This document shows positions 1-7,708 of a stretch of DNA of 64,000 bases, piece by piece. The stretch is from Marivirga lumbricoides. Its GTDB lineage: Bacteria; Bacteroidota; Bacteroidia; Cytophagales; Cyclobacteriaceae. Each line of letters begins with the position of its first letter. Within the stretch, counting starts at the first letter, position 1. Below the pieces are notes generated by a model that searched no databases, was not told where the DNA came from, and saw only the letters and a list, made by a program, of their open reading frames with translations. The stretch lies in NCBI RefSeq assembly GCF_014636295.1, contig NZ_BMEC01000003.1, forward strand, positions 186,001 to 250,000, read 5' to 3'. The position numbers and the translations under genes are program-made.

Positions 1-8
1 TATATATT

Positions 9-1049
9 TTATGAGTGGCTTTTTTGATATTCCTTAAGGATACTTACAAACTTTTTAGCAATTTCTACTTCATTATATTTTTCTGTAATCAGTCTAAAGC
101 TATTCTCACCTATCTTTTTTCTCTTGTTATCATCGCTTTTTAAGGCTAGTATCTTTTCAGCAATATTAGATGGTTCAATAGTACTTAATACAATATTCTC
201 ATTATCAGTAAATAACTCGCTTATGCCTTCTGAACTCTTAGTAATTATACATTTACCTATAGATGCGTAGTGGTAAATTTTATTAGGAATAACATAATCC
301 GCCTTTTTTGAATCACCGAAAATGCCCAGACAAATATCAAATTGATTAATAAGAACACTTAGTGCATTGTACTCAACAGATCCTAAAAAGCGAATATTTG
401 TAAGACCCCACTTTTTAGCCAAACTTTCAGCCTTTTTGAAATCATAGCCATCTCCAATAATTTGAAACTCCACATCTTTGCGATCTTTTAAAATATTGGC
501 TGTTTCAATAATTTTATCGGTACCTTGTAGGGGGACAAAGCTTCCGTAAAAACCTACTACAAATGGTTGAGATGAGTCTTTTTTATATTCGCTAATGTTA
601 AATTTAGAAGTGTCAACACCAATATGCAAAGCAGCAATTTTTTCTTCCGGAATGTTAAACTTTCTCGAGAAGTAGATTTTATGTTGCTCAGTATCTGAAA
701 GTAAAATATCAGCTTTGCAGAATGGTATTTTATCCAGCAGGTATTTAAATGGAAGCTTCCAAAAATGGCCATAGTCGTCTTTGGTTAAATATTTTGAAAT
801 AAGAGGATCAAAAACCAGTGGTTTGGACGCTATTTTCCTGATAAATGAAACATCTCTATGTCGGAATGGGGGGATATAAATGAAATCTACTTTCTTCTCT
901 AATTCGAGAAACTTCTCTTTATTAAATTTTTTACGATTGATGATAGGATAAAATAGTAGTTCTACATTATCTAATTTTTTCAATCCTTCAGTTAATACTT
1001 TTACTCTATTGTACTGAAAGTCTGATTTTCCTGTAAATAAAATCTTCAT
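9..1049 (-). CDS. Glycosyltransferase family 4 (GT-B fold)
   Basis: Predicted sugar transferase of 346 aa that would add a sugar to a lipid-linked or surface glycan at the cytoplasmic face. The C-terminal nucleotide-sugar domain is the recognisable part: VGFYGSF (about 165-171) opens it, followed by FQIIGDG (195-201), IRFLGSVEYN (219-228) and PNKIYHYASIGKC (255-267), with a Glu at about 275 in the donor-binding position. The N-terminal acceptor domain is divergent, as usual in GT4, so donor and acceptor cannot be told. There is no signal peptide or membrane segment. The start is an ATG at 1047-1049. It is divergent from the glycosyltransferase pair that begins at 1276, and the shared 226-bp spacer holds the promoter of that pair. 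Family call is firm; sugar specificity is unknown. Confidence 0.85.
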   Translation of the reverse strand: MKILFTGKSDFQYNRVKVLTEGLKKLDNVELLFYPIINRKKFNKEKFLELEKKVDFIYIPPFRHRDVSFIRKIASKPLVFDPLISKYLTKDDYGHFWKLPFKYLLDKIPFCKADILLSDTEQHKIYFSRKFNIPEEKIAALHIGVDTSKFNISEYKKDSSQPFVVGFYGSFVPLQGTDKIIETANILKDRKDVEFQIIGDGYDFKKAESLAKKWGLTNIRFLGSVEYNALSVLINQFDICLGIFGDSKKADYVIPNKIYHYASIGKCIITKSSEGISELFTDNENIVLSTIEPSNIAEKILALKSDDNKRKKIGENSFRLITEKYNEVEIAKKFVSILKEYQKSHS

Positions 1050-1131
1050 AATTGGTGATTATGCGAAGAACAATTAAATTAAATAAGTTACTGACTCCAA
1101 TGACCAACCTATGCTTCATAGTAGATTAATC

Positions 1132-1164
1132 TTTTGAAATATCAAATGTAATATGGTAATTTTG
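1132..1164 (+). promoter_or_regulatory. Bacteroidota-type promoter for the GT2-GT4 pair
   Basis: TTTTG at 1132-1136 and TAATTTTG at 1157-1164 are separated by 20 bp, matching the TTG-N17-23-TAnnTTTG consensus. Transcription would start near 1171, leaving a leader of about 105 nt before the TTG start at 1276. Confidence 0.6.
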
Positions 1165-1275
1165 ATTCTGTTCTATTTTTAAAATAACATTAAGTTTTAA
1201 TAGAGTTAGAATGTGTGCTTAACATTTACGAGGTAAAAAAGCAAATCAAATTTTGTCTCACTTGAATAATTCAGC

Positions 1276-2070
1276 TTGAAAGTAAAATTATCAGTTGTAA
1301 TAATCACCTTTAATGAAGAGGTTAATATCAGAAGATGTTTGTCATCGGTTATGGACATTGCCGATGAAATTGTTGTGGTAGATTCGTTTTCCACAGATGC
1401 CACTTCTCAAATATGTGCTGAATTTAATTGCAAATTTATTCAACATCCGTTTGAAGGCCATATCCAGCAGAAAAATTATGCTTTGGATCAAGCCTTACAC
1501 CCTCATGTATTATCTCTTGATGCGGATGAAGCGCTTTCTCCGGAATTAAAAGAGTCGATTCAAAGTATTAAGAATGATTGGGAGTATGATGCTTACTATT
1601 TCAACAGGTTGTCTTCCTACTGTGGGCAATTTATCAGGTATGGCAGTTGGTATCCTGATAAAAAAGTAAGGCTTTTTAATAAAAATTTTGGAAGTTGGGG
1701 AGGAGTTAACCCTCACGATAAAGTGGTTCTGTCAACAGAAAAGGTACATTTCTTAAAAGGTGATTTGTTGCATTATACCTATAATACAATTTCAGAACAT
1801 GGATCGCAAATCAATTATTTCTCCAGTATAGCAGCAAAAGCAGCATACGAATCCGGAAAAAGGTTTAGCATATTGAAACTTATATCGAAACCACTGTGGC
1901 GTTTTTTTCGGGATTATTTTTTAAAGAGAGGCTTTATGGCCGGGTACAGGGGCTTAACTATTTGTTTCCTTTCTGCCGCAGAAACGTATTTGAAAATTAT
2001 AAAACTTTGGGAGCTTCAAAAAATGAAAGAAAATAGCCCAAAAAAGATTAACCAGGATTTAGCCAAATGA
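1276..2070 (+). CDS. Glycosyltransferase family 2, WaaE/KdtX-like
   Basis: Inverting GT-A glycosyltransferase of 264 aa, closest in layout to the WaaE/KdtX group that decorates the LPS inner core. The nucleotide-binding start SVVIITFNEE (6-15), the EIVVVDSFSTD block (31-41) and the metal-binding Asp-Ala-Asp at 82-84 are intact. A basic, aromatic C-terminal region (about 205-250) suggests membrane attachment. The start is a TTG at 1276: an in-frame TAA lies nine bases upstream at 1267 and no ATG precedes the conserved N-terminus, so TTG is the only reasonable choice. The last four bases overlap the next glycosyltransferase (ATGA), which implies one transcript and coupled translation. Exact sugar and acceptor are not evident. 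Confidence 0.85.
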   Translation: MKVKLSVVIITFNEEVNIRRCLSSVMDIADEIVVVDSFSTDATSQICAEFNCKFIQHPFEGHIQQKNYALDQALHPHVLSLDADEALSPELKESIQSIKNDWEYDAYYFNRLSSYCGQFIRYGSWYPDKKVRLFNKNFGSWGGVNPHDKVVLSTEKVHFLKGDLLHYTYNTISEHGSQINYFSSIAAKAAYESGKRFSILKLISKPLWRFFRDYFLKRGFMAGYRGLTICFLSAAETYLKIIKLWELQKMKENSPKKINQDLAK

Positions 2071-3155
2071 AAATATTAGTAATATCTGATTACCGACTAA
2101 CTGTTACTTTAAGACCTGAGGCAGAAATATTTATAGGTTTGCAAAAGAAAGGTCATGAGGTTACTATCATGACTTACGAGGATGCGGAATATAATCAAAG
2201 GTTTATTGAAAATGGAATTCGTGTGATACCGTTCCATCCTGAAAAGAAAAGAGATAAGAAGAGCATAGCTTTCATCAGGGAAGAACTGGTAAAAGGTAAA
2301 TATGATATTTTACAAATGTTTAACAGCCTGGCTTATTTAAACGGATTGCCGGCTGCAAAAGGATTGCCTGTAAAAGTGGTTTTATACCGAGGCTACACGG
2401 GAAATATTGCATGGTATGATCCATTTATGTATTTCAAATATTTTAGTCCAAGAGTGGATGGCGTAGTGTGCCTTGTTGAAGCGATCCGGCAGATATTTAT
2501 TAAAAATGCACCATGGGCAAAAGAAAAGTTTAGAACGATTAATAAGGGACATGATATCAGTTGGTACAAGGTGAAAGGAGATTTTGATCTTAAAGCATAT
2601 GGCGTTAAGGAGGGGGAAGTTAGTTTTGTTTGTGCAGCTAATGACAGAAAAATGAAAGGTGTGGTTCACTTACTGAAGGCTACTCATTATATGGAAGAGG
2701 ATACTCCTCTACATCTTTTTTTAGCTGGAAATGGAATGGATAAACCTGAGTTTCTCAAGCTGATTAATGCGAGCCCATTAAAGGGTAAAATCCATATCCT
2801 CGGTTTTAGAAAAGATATATTGGAAATCGTGAATGCCTGTGATGTTTTTGTTTTAAGTTCCCTTTATGGTGAAGCCATTACCAAGGCAGTAATTGAAGCG
2901 ATGTCCTTAGGAAAAGCCCCATTAATAACTGATATACCAGGGAATAAGAATTTGGTTATTTCCGGTGAATCAGGATTGGTTGTAAAGCCCGGCAGCGCAT
3001 TGGAACTTTCAGAAGGAATGAAGCAATATCTGCAGCATCCTGAACTGATTACAAAGTACGGAGAGGCAGCACAAAATAGGATTCAAACAGTATTTCATAC
3101 CAGTAGAACCGTGAAAGAATATGAAGCATTTTATCAAGAGCTATTAGCGAAATAA
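2067..3155 (+). CDS. Glycosyltransferase family 4
   Basis: Retaining GT-B glycosyltransferase of 362 aa. The N-terminus (MKILVISDYRL) and a GHEVTIMTYED segment form the first Rossmann domain. In the C-terminal domain, HLFLAGNG (about 216-223) and the EX7E signature with Glu269 and Glu277 in GEAITKAVIEAMSLGKAP are complete, so it should be active. It overlaps the preceding GT2 gene by four bases and was probably co-transcribed with it. It is followed by an AT-rich gap and the FkbM-like relic, so it may once have belonged to a longer polysaccharide operon. Substrate unknown. Confidence 0.85.
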   Translation: MKILVISDYRLTVTLRPEAEIFIGLQKKGHEVTIMTYEDAEYNQRFIENGIRVIPFHPEKKRDKKSIAFIREELVKGKYDILQMFNSLAYLNGLPAAKGLPVKVVLYRGYTGNIAWYDPFMYFKYFSPRVDGVVCLVEAIRQIFIKNAPWAKEKFRTINKGHDISWYKVKGDFDLKAYGVKEGEVSFVCAANDRKMKGVVHLLKATHYMEEDTPLHLFLAGNGMDKPEFLKLINASPLKGKIHILGFRKDILEIVNACDVFVLSSLYGEAITKAVIEAMSLGKAPLITDIPGNKNLVISGESGLVVKPGSALELSEGMKQYLQHPELITKYGEAAQNRIQTVFHTSRTVKEYEAFYQELLAK

Positions 3156-3443
3156 TTTAAGTTTAGAATTATATATATTTAATCTGTTTATTATCAGTTG
3201 ATTTTCATTGAGGTTCAAACAGGATTATTAAAATAATAATATTATTGTAGGTTAAAGGTTTTTAAAAAAAAATATCCATTTTGATTAAAAACAGTTAGTC
3301 TGCTCATATAATTAAATTGTATTTAATTTATCTGCCAGAAATTCTATCCTTTTTTTATTTTTTTAATAGATACCTTTACAAGCCCTCAGAAGGAAGTCTG
3401 TCATACTTTTATGATATAAGCTATCCCGCTAACTGAAGAGTAT
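3156..3443. other. AT-rich intergenic stretch without recognisable gene
   Basis: About 290 bp of strongly AT-rich sequence between the GT4 gene and the FkbM relic. No open frame of useful length, RNA gene, clear terminator or insertion-sequence end is visible on either strand. Confidence 0.5.
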
Positions 3444-4060
3444 CATTGTGATGCAGGTGTGAGCCAATGATAGTATTAATCATGATCCAATTCATGAATT
3501 AATCAAAACAGATGGTTGGTCGGGTGTTTTAATCGAGTCTCGACCTGACCTTTTTCACCATAAATTGTTACCACTTTAAAGAATAAACAAAGGTATTCAC
3601 CTGGAAAATATAGCACTCTGCCATGAGGTGGGATTAATGGATATGCACCGATTAAGCTTTTGTTCAGAACGTTGGGCAACAGGATTTGCTACCTTGAATT
3701 TAAAAATTTTAAAAGACAAGGTAGATTCAGGAAGCATTGCAACAACTGCCAGAAGTAATAGAGTTGAACCGCCTCAGAATAAAGAAGGGTTTATTGAAAA
3801 GATAAAAGTTGAGACTAAGTCTTTCTCGTTTTTATTTGAGAAATACAATATTAAACATATAGATGTATTACAAATAGATGCAGAAGGCTATTATTGAATT
3901 GAAATAATTAAAATGTTTAATATGGCTAAGCACCAGCCTAAATTGCTTGTTTTTGAAACTGATCATATCAATTTACTACTTATAAAGAGATAGAAAATTA
4001 CTTTACTGCAAATAACTATCTCTGTAAAGAGTGGCTCGTGATACTTTAGCTGTAAATAAA
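3444..4060 (+). pseudogene. Degenerate FkbM-family methyltransferase
   Basis: Relic of a SAM-dependent FkbM-like methyltransferase, a family common in O-antigen and exopolysaccharide clusters. Reading across frames restores the family order: a DAG (3450) then AND.IN glycine-rich segment interrupted by a frameshift near 3460, DGWSGVLIESRPDLF (about 3511-3555), an ENIALC block, and FLFEKYNIKHIDVLQIDAEG ending near 3888, which is the typical DxLxIDxEG core. The main frame is broken by TAA at 3577-3579 and TGA at 3895-3897. After the second stop the same frame continues with IEIIKMFNMAKHQPKLLVFE, then shifts twice before a terminal RDTLAVNK (4037-4060). At least two stops and about three indels make it non-functional. 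The longest intact piece (3628-3897) would encode only 89 aa and should not be called a gene. Confidence 0.75.
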
Positions 4061-4081
4061 AATTTTAAAATCGGAGTAGAC

Positions 4082-5218
4082 TTATTCCATAATCTTTAAA
4101 TCTTTTTTGCTTTTTCTTGCTTCAATAATTTCTTCAAAAAAACTTTCATAATTATTAATAGTATTTTGAATGGAAAACTTCTTGAAAGCTGCTTCATAGC
4201 CTATCTGGATCATTTTTTCTCTTAATTGAGTATTTAATACGGCTTTTTCAATCTGTCGGGCTAAATCCTCATAATTTTCATTTTCATAAAGGAGCCCGTT
4301 CTCTTCATGTTGCACCACATCTTTAATTCCTGCATAATTAGTAGCTACCACCGGAGTACCCATGGCCATACTTTCCACTAATGCCAAACCAAACCCATCC
4401 ATCGTGGAAGGTAAAATATTAACATTCATTAAAGTATAATACTGAATTACTTCAGCTTTATTTTCTATTATACCAGTACATTTTACCTGCTGTGGTACAT
4501 CTAATATATCCGGTTCATCAGGGAACCTTTCACGATAAGATTTTTCATCGAGCCCTACGTAAAGAACTTTCCATTCCTTAGGCAGGTACTTAAGTGCTTT
4601 TACCAATTGAGGTTGATTTTTATATCTGGCTACACAGCCAATTACAACATCATCATCAGTATAGCCTAAATTTTGCTTAAGTTGCTGACTTAATCTTTTA
4701 TTCTGAATATACTGCTCAGTTGGGGTGCCATTATGAATTACTTTAATCTTTTCAGCTTTTATGCCTCTCGAAATAAAAATTTTTTTCAACTCATGGCTGA
4801 CTGTTACGAGGTAGTCAGAAAAGAAATTATTGAAGATATTTTGAAAAAATTTATTGGCGCCCAACATTTGTTTTGGATGCTGTCTTCTTGTCTGTACCAC
4901 TAATATTTTATTCTTTCTAAATAAATTTATGATTGGGCCTACATACCGATCGTTTGAAGACTGAGCGTTGATAACCTGTATGTTTTTTTTATCAATTATT
5001 TTTGTAATAATGGTCCTGGTTTTCTTATCTAATTTACCTTTAAAAGGCATATAAATCCGATGTACAGCAGAATTTTCTACTAAGGAATCCAGGAAAGTAT
5101 TTTCTTTCAGCCCCAAAAAAACTTGATGTCCTTTTTCTGCTAAACCTTTAGCTAAATAGGAAATGCTGTAAGTTGAGCCTGCTACTCCACCCTGAGCACA
5201 TAAAATAAGTATATTCAT
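4082..5218 (-). CDS. Glycosyltransferase family 4
   Basis: GT-B glycosyltransferase of 378 aa. The N-terminus (MNILILCAQGGVAGSTYSIS) carries the glycine-rich acceptor-domain loop. VIGCVARYKNQPQ (about 192-204) begins the donor domain, and DGFGLALVESMAMGTPVVA (274-292) is the donor-binding signature, with Asp274 in place of the usual first Glu and Glu282 retained. It points toward the FkbM relic and ends where the relic ends. The gene is divergent from the ECF sigma gene at 5429. Like the other transferases here it probably acts on a surface polysaccharide; substrate is not evident. Confidence 0.85.
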   Translation of the reverse strand: MNILILCAQGGVAGSTYSISYLAKGLAEKGHQVFLGLKENTFLDSLVENSAVHRIYMPFKGKLDKKTRTIITKIIDKKNIQVINAQSSNDRYVGPIINLFRKNKILVVQTRRQHPKQMLGANKFFQNIFNNFFSDYLVTVSHELKKIFISRGIKAEKIKVIHNGTPTEQYIQNKRLSQQLKQNLGYTDDDVVIGCVARYKNQPQLVKALKYLPKEWKVLYVGLDEKSYRERFPDEPDILDVPQQVKCTGIIENKAEVIQYYTLMNVNILPSTMDGFGLALVESMAMGTPVVATNYAGIKDVVQHEENGLLYENENYEDLARQIEKAVLNTQLREKMIQIGYEAAFKKFSIQNTINNYESFFEEIIEARKSKKDLKIME

Positions 5219-5270
5219 TAAAAATTTTTGGTTTTAATTATAGAATAAAGTCCTTCCTTAAATACTATGA

Positions 5271-5290
5271 AACCAACATTCAGGTTGGTT
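5271..5290. repeat. Perfect 7-bp inverted repeat in the sigma-factor upstream region
   Basis: AACCAAC (5271-5277) and GTTGGTT (5284-5290) flank a 6-nt centre. No T-run follows on either strand, so an operator-like dyad is more plausible than a terminator. Confidence 0.35.
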
Positions 5291-5383
5291 CGTAAATAAT
5301 TGATATAAAATTAACCCCTAAACGTATTTATAATTCTGAAAACAAAATCTAATCAGATAAAAATAGAATATAACCTTCTACGT

Positions 5384-5391
5384 TATTTTTG
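5384..5391 (+). promoter_or_regulatory. Possible -7 element for the ECF sigma gene
   Basis: TATTTTTG at 5384-5391 matches TAnnTTTG, 37 bp ahead of the start codon. No good TTG -33 element is visible at the expected distance, so the assignment is tentative. Confidence 0.35.
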
Positions 5392-5428
5392 GTTATATAC
5401 ATAAGAAGATCAAACCGTTAAAATTACT

Positions 5429-6019
5429 ATGTCAGTGGGGGAAAGTATGCCATATAAGAGCAAAGATAAACAAAGGGTTTTTAACAAGGAATTTATGCCG
5501 CATATTGATGCGATGTATAATTTTGCTTATCGTCTTACATTAGATGAAGATGATGCAAAAGACCTTGTGCAGGAGACCTATCTGAAAGCTTTCCGTTTCA
5601 TTAATTCATTTGAAGAAGGTACTAATGCTAAAGCATGGCTATTTCGCATACTCAAAAATAGTTTTATTAATAACTATCGTAAGGTAAGCAAGCAGCCTAA
5701 CAAAGTAGATTACCAGGAGGTTGAATCTTATTATAATTCTGAATCGGTCGATGAGAAAATTACCACGGATTTAAGGGTGGAGACTGTTCAGCATATGATT
5801 GGTGATGAAATTACCAATGCATTAAATTCGCTGGATATAGATTTTAGAACGGTTATCATTTTATGTGATTTAGAGGGGTTTACTTACGAAGAGATGGCGA
5901 AAATACTCGACATTCCTATTGGTACAGTTAGAAGTAGATTGCATAGAGCAAGAAATCTTCTAAAAGAGAAGTTAGTAAACTATGCTACTTCAATGGGTTA
6001 CAAGGATAAAAGGAAATAA
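5429..6019 (+). CDS. ECF-type RNA polymerase sigma factor
   Basis: Alternative sigma-70 family factor of 196 aa (sigma-24/RpoE type). Region 2 spans about 25-95, with DAKDLVQETYLKAF for core binding and promoter melting and the NAKAWLFRILKNSFINNYRK segment. Region 4 spans about 130-185, with EEMAKILDIPIGTVRSRLHR forming the -35-type helix-turn-helix. There is no extra domain. A second in-frame Met at residue 7 (5447) could be the real start; the first ATG is kept because it stays in frame without conflict. The anti-sigma gene follows after 114 bp, and gmk and nadD come next. The resemblance to widely conserved Bacteroidota ECF factors suggests an envelope or general stress role, but the regulon is unknown. 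Confidence 0.9.
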   Translation: MSVGESMPYKSKDKQRVFNKEFMPHIDAMYNFAYRLTLDEDDAKDLVQETYLKAFRFINSFEEGTNAKAWLFRILKNSFINNYRKVSKQPNKVDYQEVESYYNSESVDEKITTDLRVETVQHMIGDEITNALNSLDIDFRTVIILCDLEGFTYEEMAKILDIPIGTVRSRLHRARNLLKEKLVNYATSMGYKDKRK

Positions 6020-6133
6020 ATTAATTAATAAATTTTTTGAGAACTAAACATTCGGCATATTTGTATTGGTACTATAACCTATCCGAAAGGAAAAAACTAT
6101 GTCAGGGAAATTTTTAAAGTAAGTAATTAACCG

Positions 6134-6370
6134 ATGGAAGTAGAGAAGAAACAACAATGTTCAGAGTTGTTACAACTTGTAATTGATGGACAAGCTACTC
6201 AGCAGCAGAGACATGAATTAGATGAGCATCTACCGAAATGCGAATGCTGTAGAAATGAATTTGAGTTAAGCCTTTCAATAAAAGAGGGCTTGAAGAGTAG
6301 ATTAAAAAAACCAAACCTGCCATCAGAATTAGCTACCTCAATCCAATCCAAAGTTTTAGAATTAGCCTGA
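6134..6370 (+). CDS. Small cytosolic zinc-finger anti-sigma factor
   Basis: Protein of 78 aa with the zinc anti-sigma (ZAS, zf-HC2) signature: His32-x3-Cys36-x2-Cys39, with Cys9 as the likely fourth ligand. It has no transmembrane segment, so it would bind the ECF sigma factor encoded upstream in the cytoplasm, in the manner of RsrA-like redox or metal-sensitive anti-sigmas. The C-terminal half is a basic amphipathic helix. The ATG at 6134 fits the conserved length. It ends five bases before gmk, so the two may be co-transcribed. Pairing with the upstream sigma rests on gene order and the domain; the sensed signal is not known. Confidence 0.75.
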   Translation: MEVEKKQQCSELLQLVIDGQATQQQRHELDEHLPKCECCRNEFELSLSIKEGLKSRLKKPNLPSELATSIQSKVLELA

Positions 6371-6375
6371 AATAA

Positions 6376-6951
6376 ATGAATTCCGGAAAAGCAATTATCT
6401 TTTCTGCCCCCTCAGGAGCAGGTAAAACAACAATAGTCAATCATCTTATTAAAAAACACCCGGAATTAGGCTTTTCTATATCAGCTTGCACGCGGGATAA
6501 ACGTGGAAGAACTGAGGTGGATGGAGTGGATTATTATTTCTTGTCAGTAGATGATTTCAAAAAAAGAATTGATAGCGAAGATTTCGTAGAGTGGGAAGAG
6601 GTGTACGAAGGGAATTTCTATGGTACATTAAAAAGTGAAATTCAGCGCATATGGGACTCCGGCAGGCATGTTATATTTGATGTGGATGTAAAAGGAGGAA
6701 TAAAACTCAAACAATATTTTGGTGATAAGGCATTAGCTATTTTTGTGAAAGTACCCTCTATCGAAATACTTGAACAAAGACTAAAAGACCGAAATTCAGA
6801 ATCTTCCTCCAGCCTTTCTCAAAGACTTTACAAAGCTAAATTTGAGATGACCTTTGAGAAGGAGTTCGACTATACTCTTGTAAATGAAGACCTGGAGCAC
6901 TCTCTGCAACAAGCAGAAAAAGTTGTTGCTGATTTTTTGAAGCAGGGATAG
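6376..6951 (+). CDS. gmk: Guanylate kinase
   Basis: Phosphorylates GMP to GDP with ATP in the cytoplasm, a step of purine nucleotide synthesis and recycling. The P-loop [10 protein letters not shown] (10-19) is complete. The GMP-binding segment [20 protein letters not shown] (about 36-55) is present, with Lys42 where most members have Pro-Arg-Pro-Gly-E-type residues. The [10 protein letters not shown] stretch (about 76-85) and the lid Arg-rich region near 135-155 follow. Length (191 aa) is normal. It starts five bases after the anti-sigma stop. The sequence alone allows a confident call. Confidence 0.95.
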   Translation: MNSGKAIIFSAPSGAGKTTIVNHLIKKHPELGFSISACTRDKRGRTEVDGVDYYFLSVDDFKKRIDSEDFVEWEEVYEGNFYGTLKSEIQRIWDSGRHVIFDVDVKGGIKLKQYFGDKALAIFVKVPSIEILEQRLKDRNSESSSSLSQRLYKAKFEMTFEKEFDYTLVNEDLEHSLQQAEKVVADFLKQG

Positions 6952-7027
6952 AAAAATTTATTCTGATTATTGAACCCTTCCTAAATTAGAGTAATCTTCA
7001 AATTATTAGTTATTGAATTAAAATTAA

Positions 7028-7609
7028 ATGAAAAAGACAGTTGGTTTATTTTTCGGTTCTTTTAATCCTATTCATGTAGGTCATTTAATCATAGCCAATA
7101 CAATGCTAGAGGAAAAAGCTGTTAATGAGGTCTGGTTTATTGTATCACCTCAAAATCCTTTCAAGAAACAAAACACTTTAGCGCACGAATTTGACAGGAT
7201 GGATTTGGTGGAGGCAGCAATTGCAGATCATTTTAGTATGAAGGCGAGTGATATTGAGTTTCATATGCCTAAGCCAAGTTATACTGCCGATACATTGGCT
7301 TATTTAACTGATAAGTACCCTGAAGTAGAATTCAAGCTAATAATTGGACAGGATAATCTGAAGAACTTTCCGAAATGGAAAAATCATGAAGTCATTCTAA
7401 ACCAGTACGGGTTACTCGTTTATCCACGGCCAAATGCTAAAACTTCTCCGCTAGAGCAGCATAAAAACGTAAAGTTTATTGAAGCGCCTCAAATGGATAT
7501 TTCAGCTACTTTTATTAGAAAATCAATAAAAAATAACCGATCTGTAAAATATTTAGTTCCAGATGCCGTATTAGAGAGGATAAATGCAAAAAAGTTATTT
7601 ATAGATTAA
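7028..7609 (+). CDS. nadD: Nicotinate-nucleotide adenylyltransferase
   Basis: Adenylates nicotinate mononucleotide to deamido-NAD in NAD biosynthesis. The nucleotidyltransferase motif GSFNPIHVGHL (10-20) supplies the catalytic His-x-Gly-His, and ISATFIRKSIK near the C-terminus is the second ATP-binding motif (ISxTxxR). KLIIGQDNLKNFPKWK in the middle is typical of NadD rather than of other adenylyltransferases. Length of 193 aa is normal. It lies 76 bp after gmk in the same direction and may share its transcript. No separate promoter is convincing. Confidence 0.94.
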   Translation: MKKTVGLFFGSFNPIHVGHLIIANTMLEEKAVNEVWFIVSPQNPFKKQNTLAHEFDRMDLVEAAIADHFSMKASDIEFHMPKPSYTADTLAYLTDKYPEVEFKLIIGQDNLKNFPKWKNHEVILNQYGLLVYPRPNAKTSPLEQHKNVKFIEAPQMDISATFIRKSIKNNRSVKYLVPDAVLERINAKKLFID

Positions 7610-7708
7610 TAATAAGGAGGCAAAATTTTCGATAAAAGTTTTCTTAAATTAGTTTTAGGCACTTGTAACCTTTTATGCAGTTTATGCATCTACTTCTAAA
7701 ACTATCTG

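Noticed and set aside
3628-3897. 89-aa ORF as an intact gene
   Set aside because: It is an internal piece of the FkbM relic; homologous sequence continues on both sides past stop codons.
7614-7620. AAGGAGG Shine-Dalgarno-like sequence after nadD
   Set aside because: No start codon follows at a workable distance with an open frame, and this phylum rarely uses such sites.
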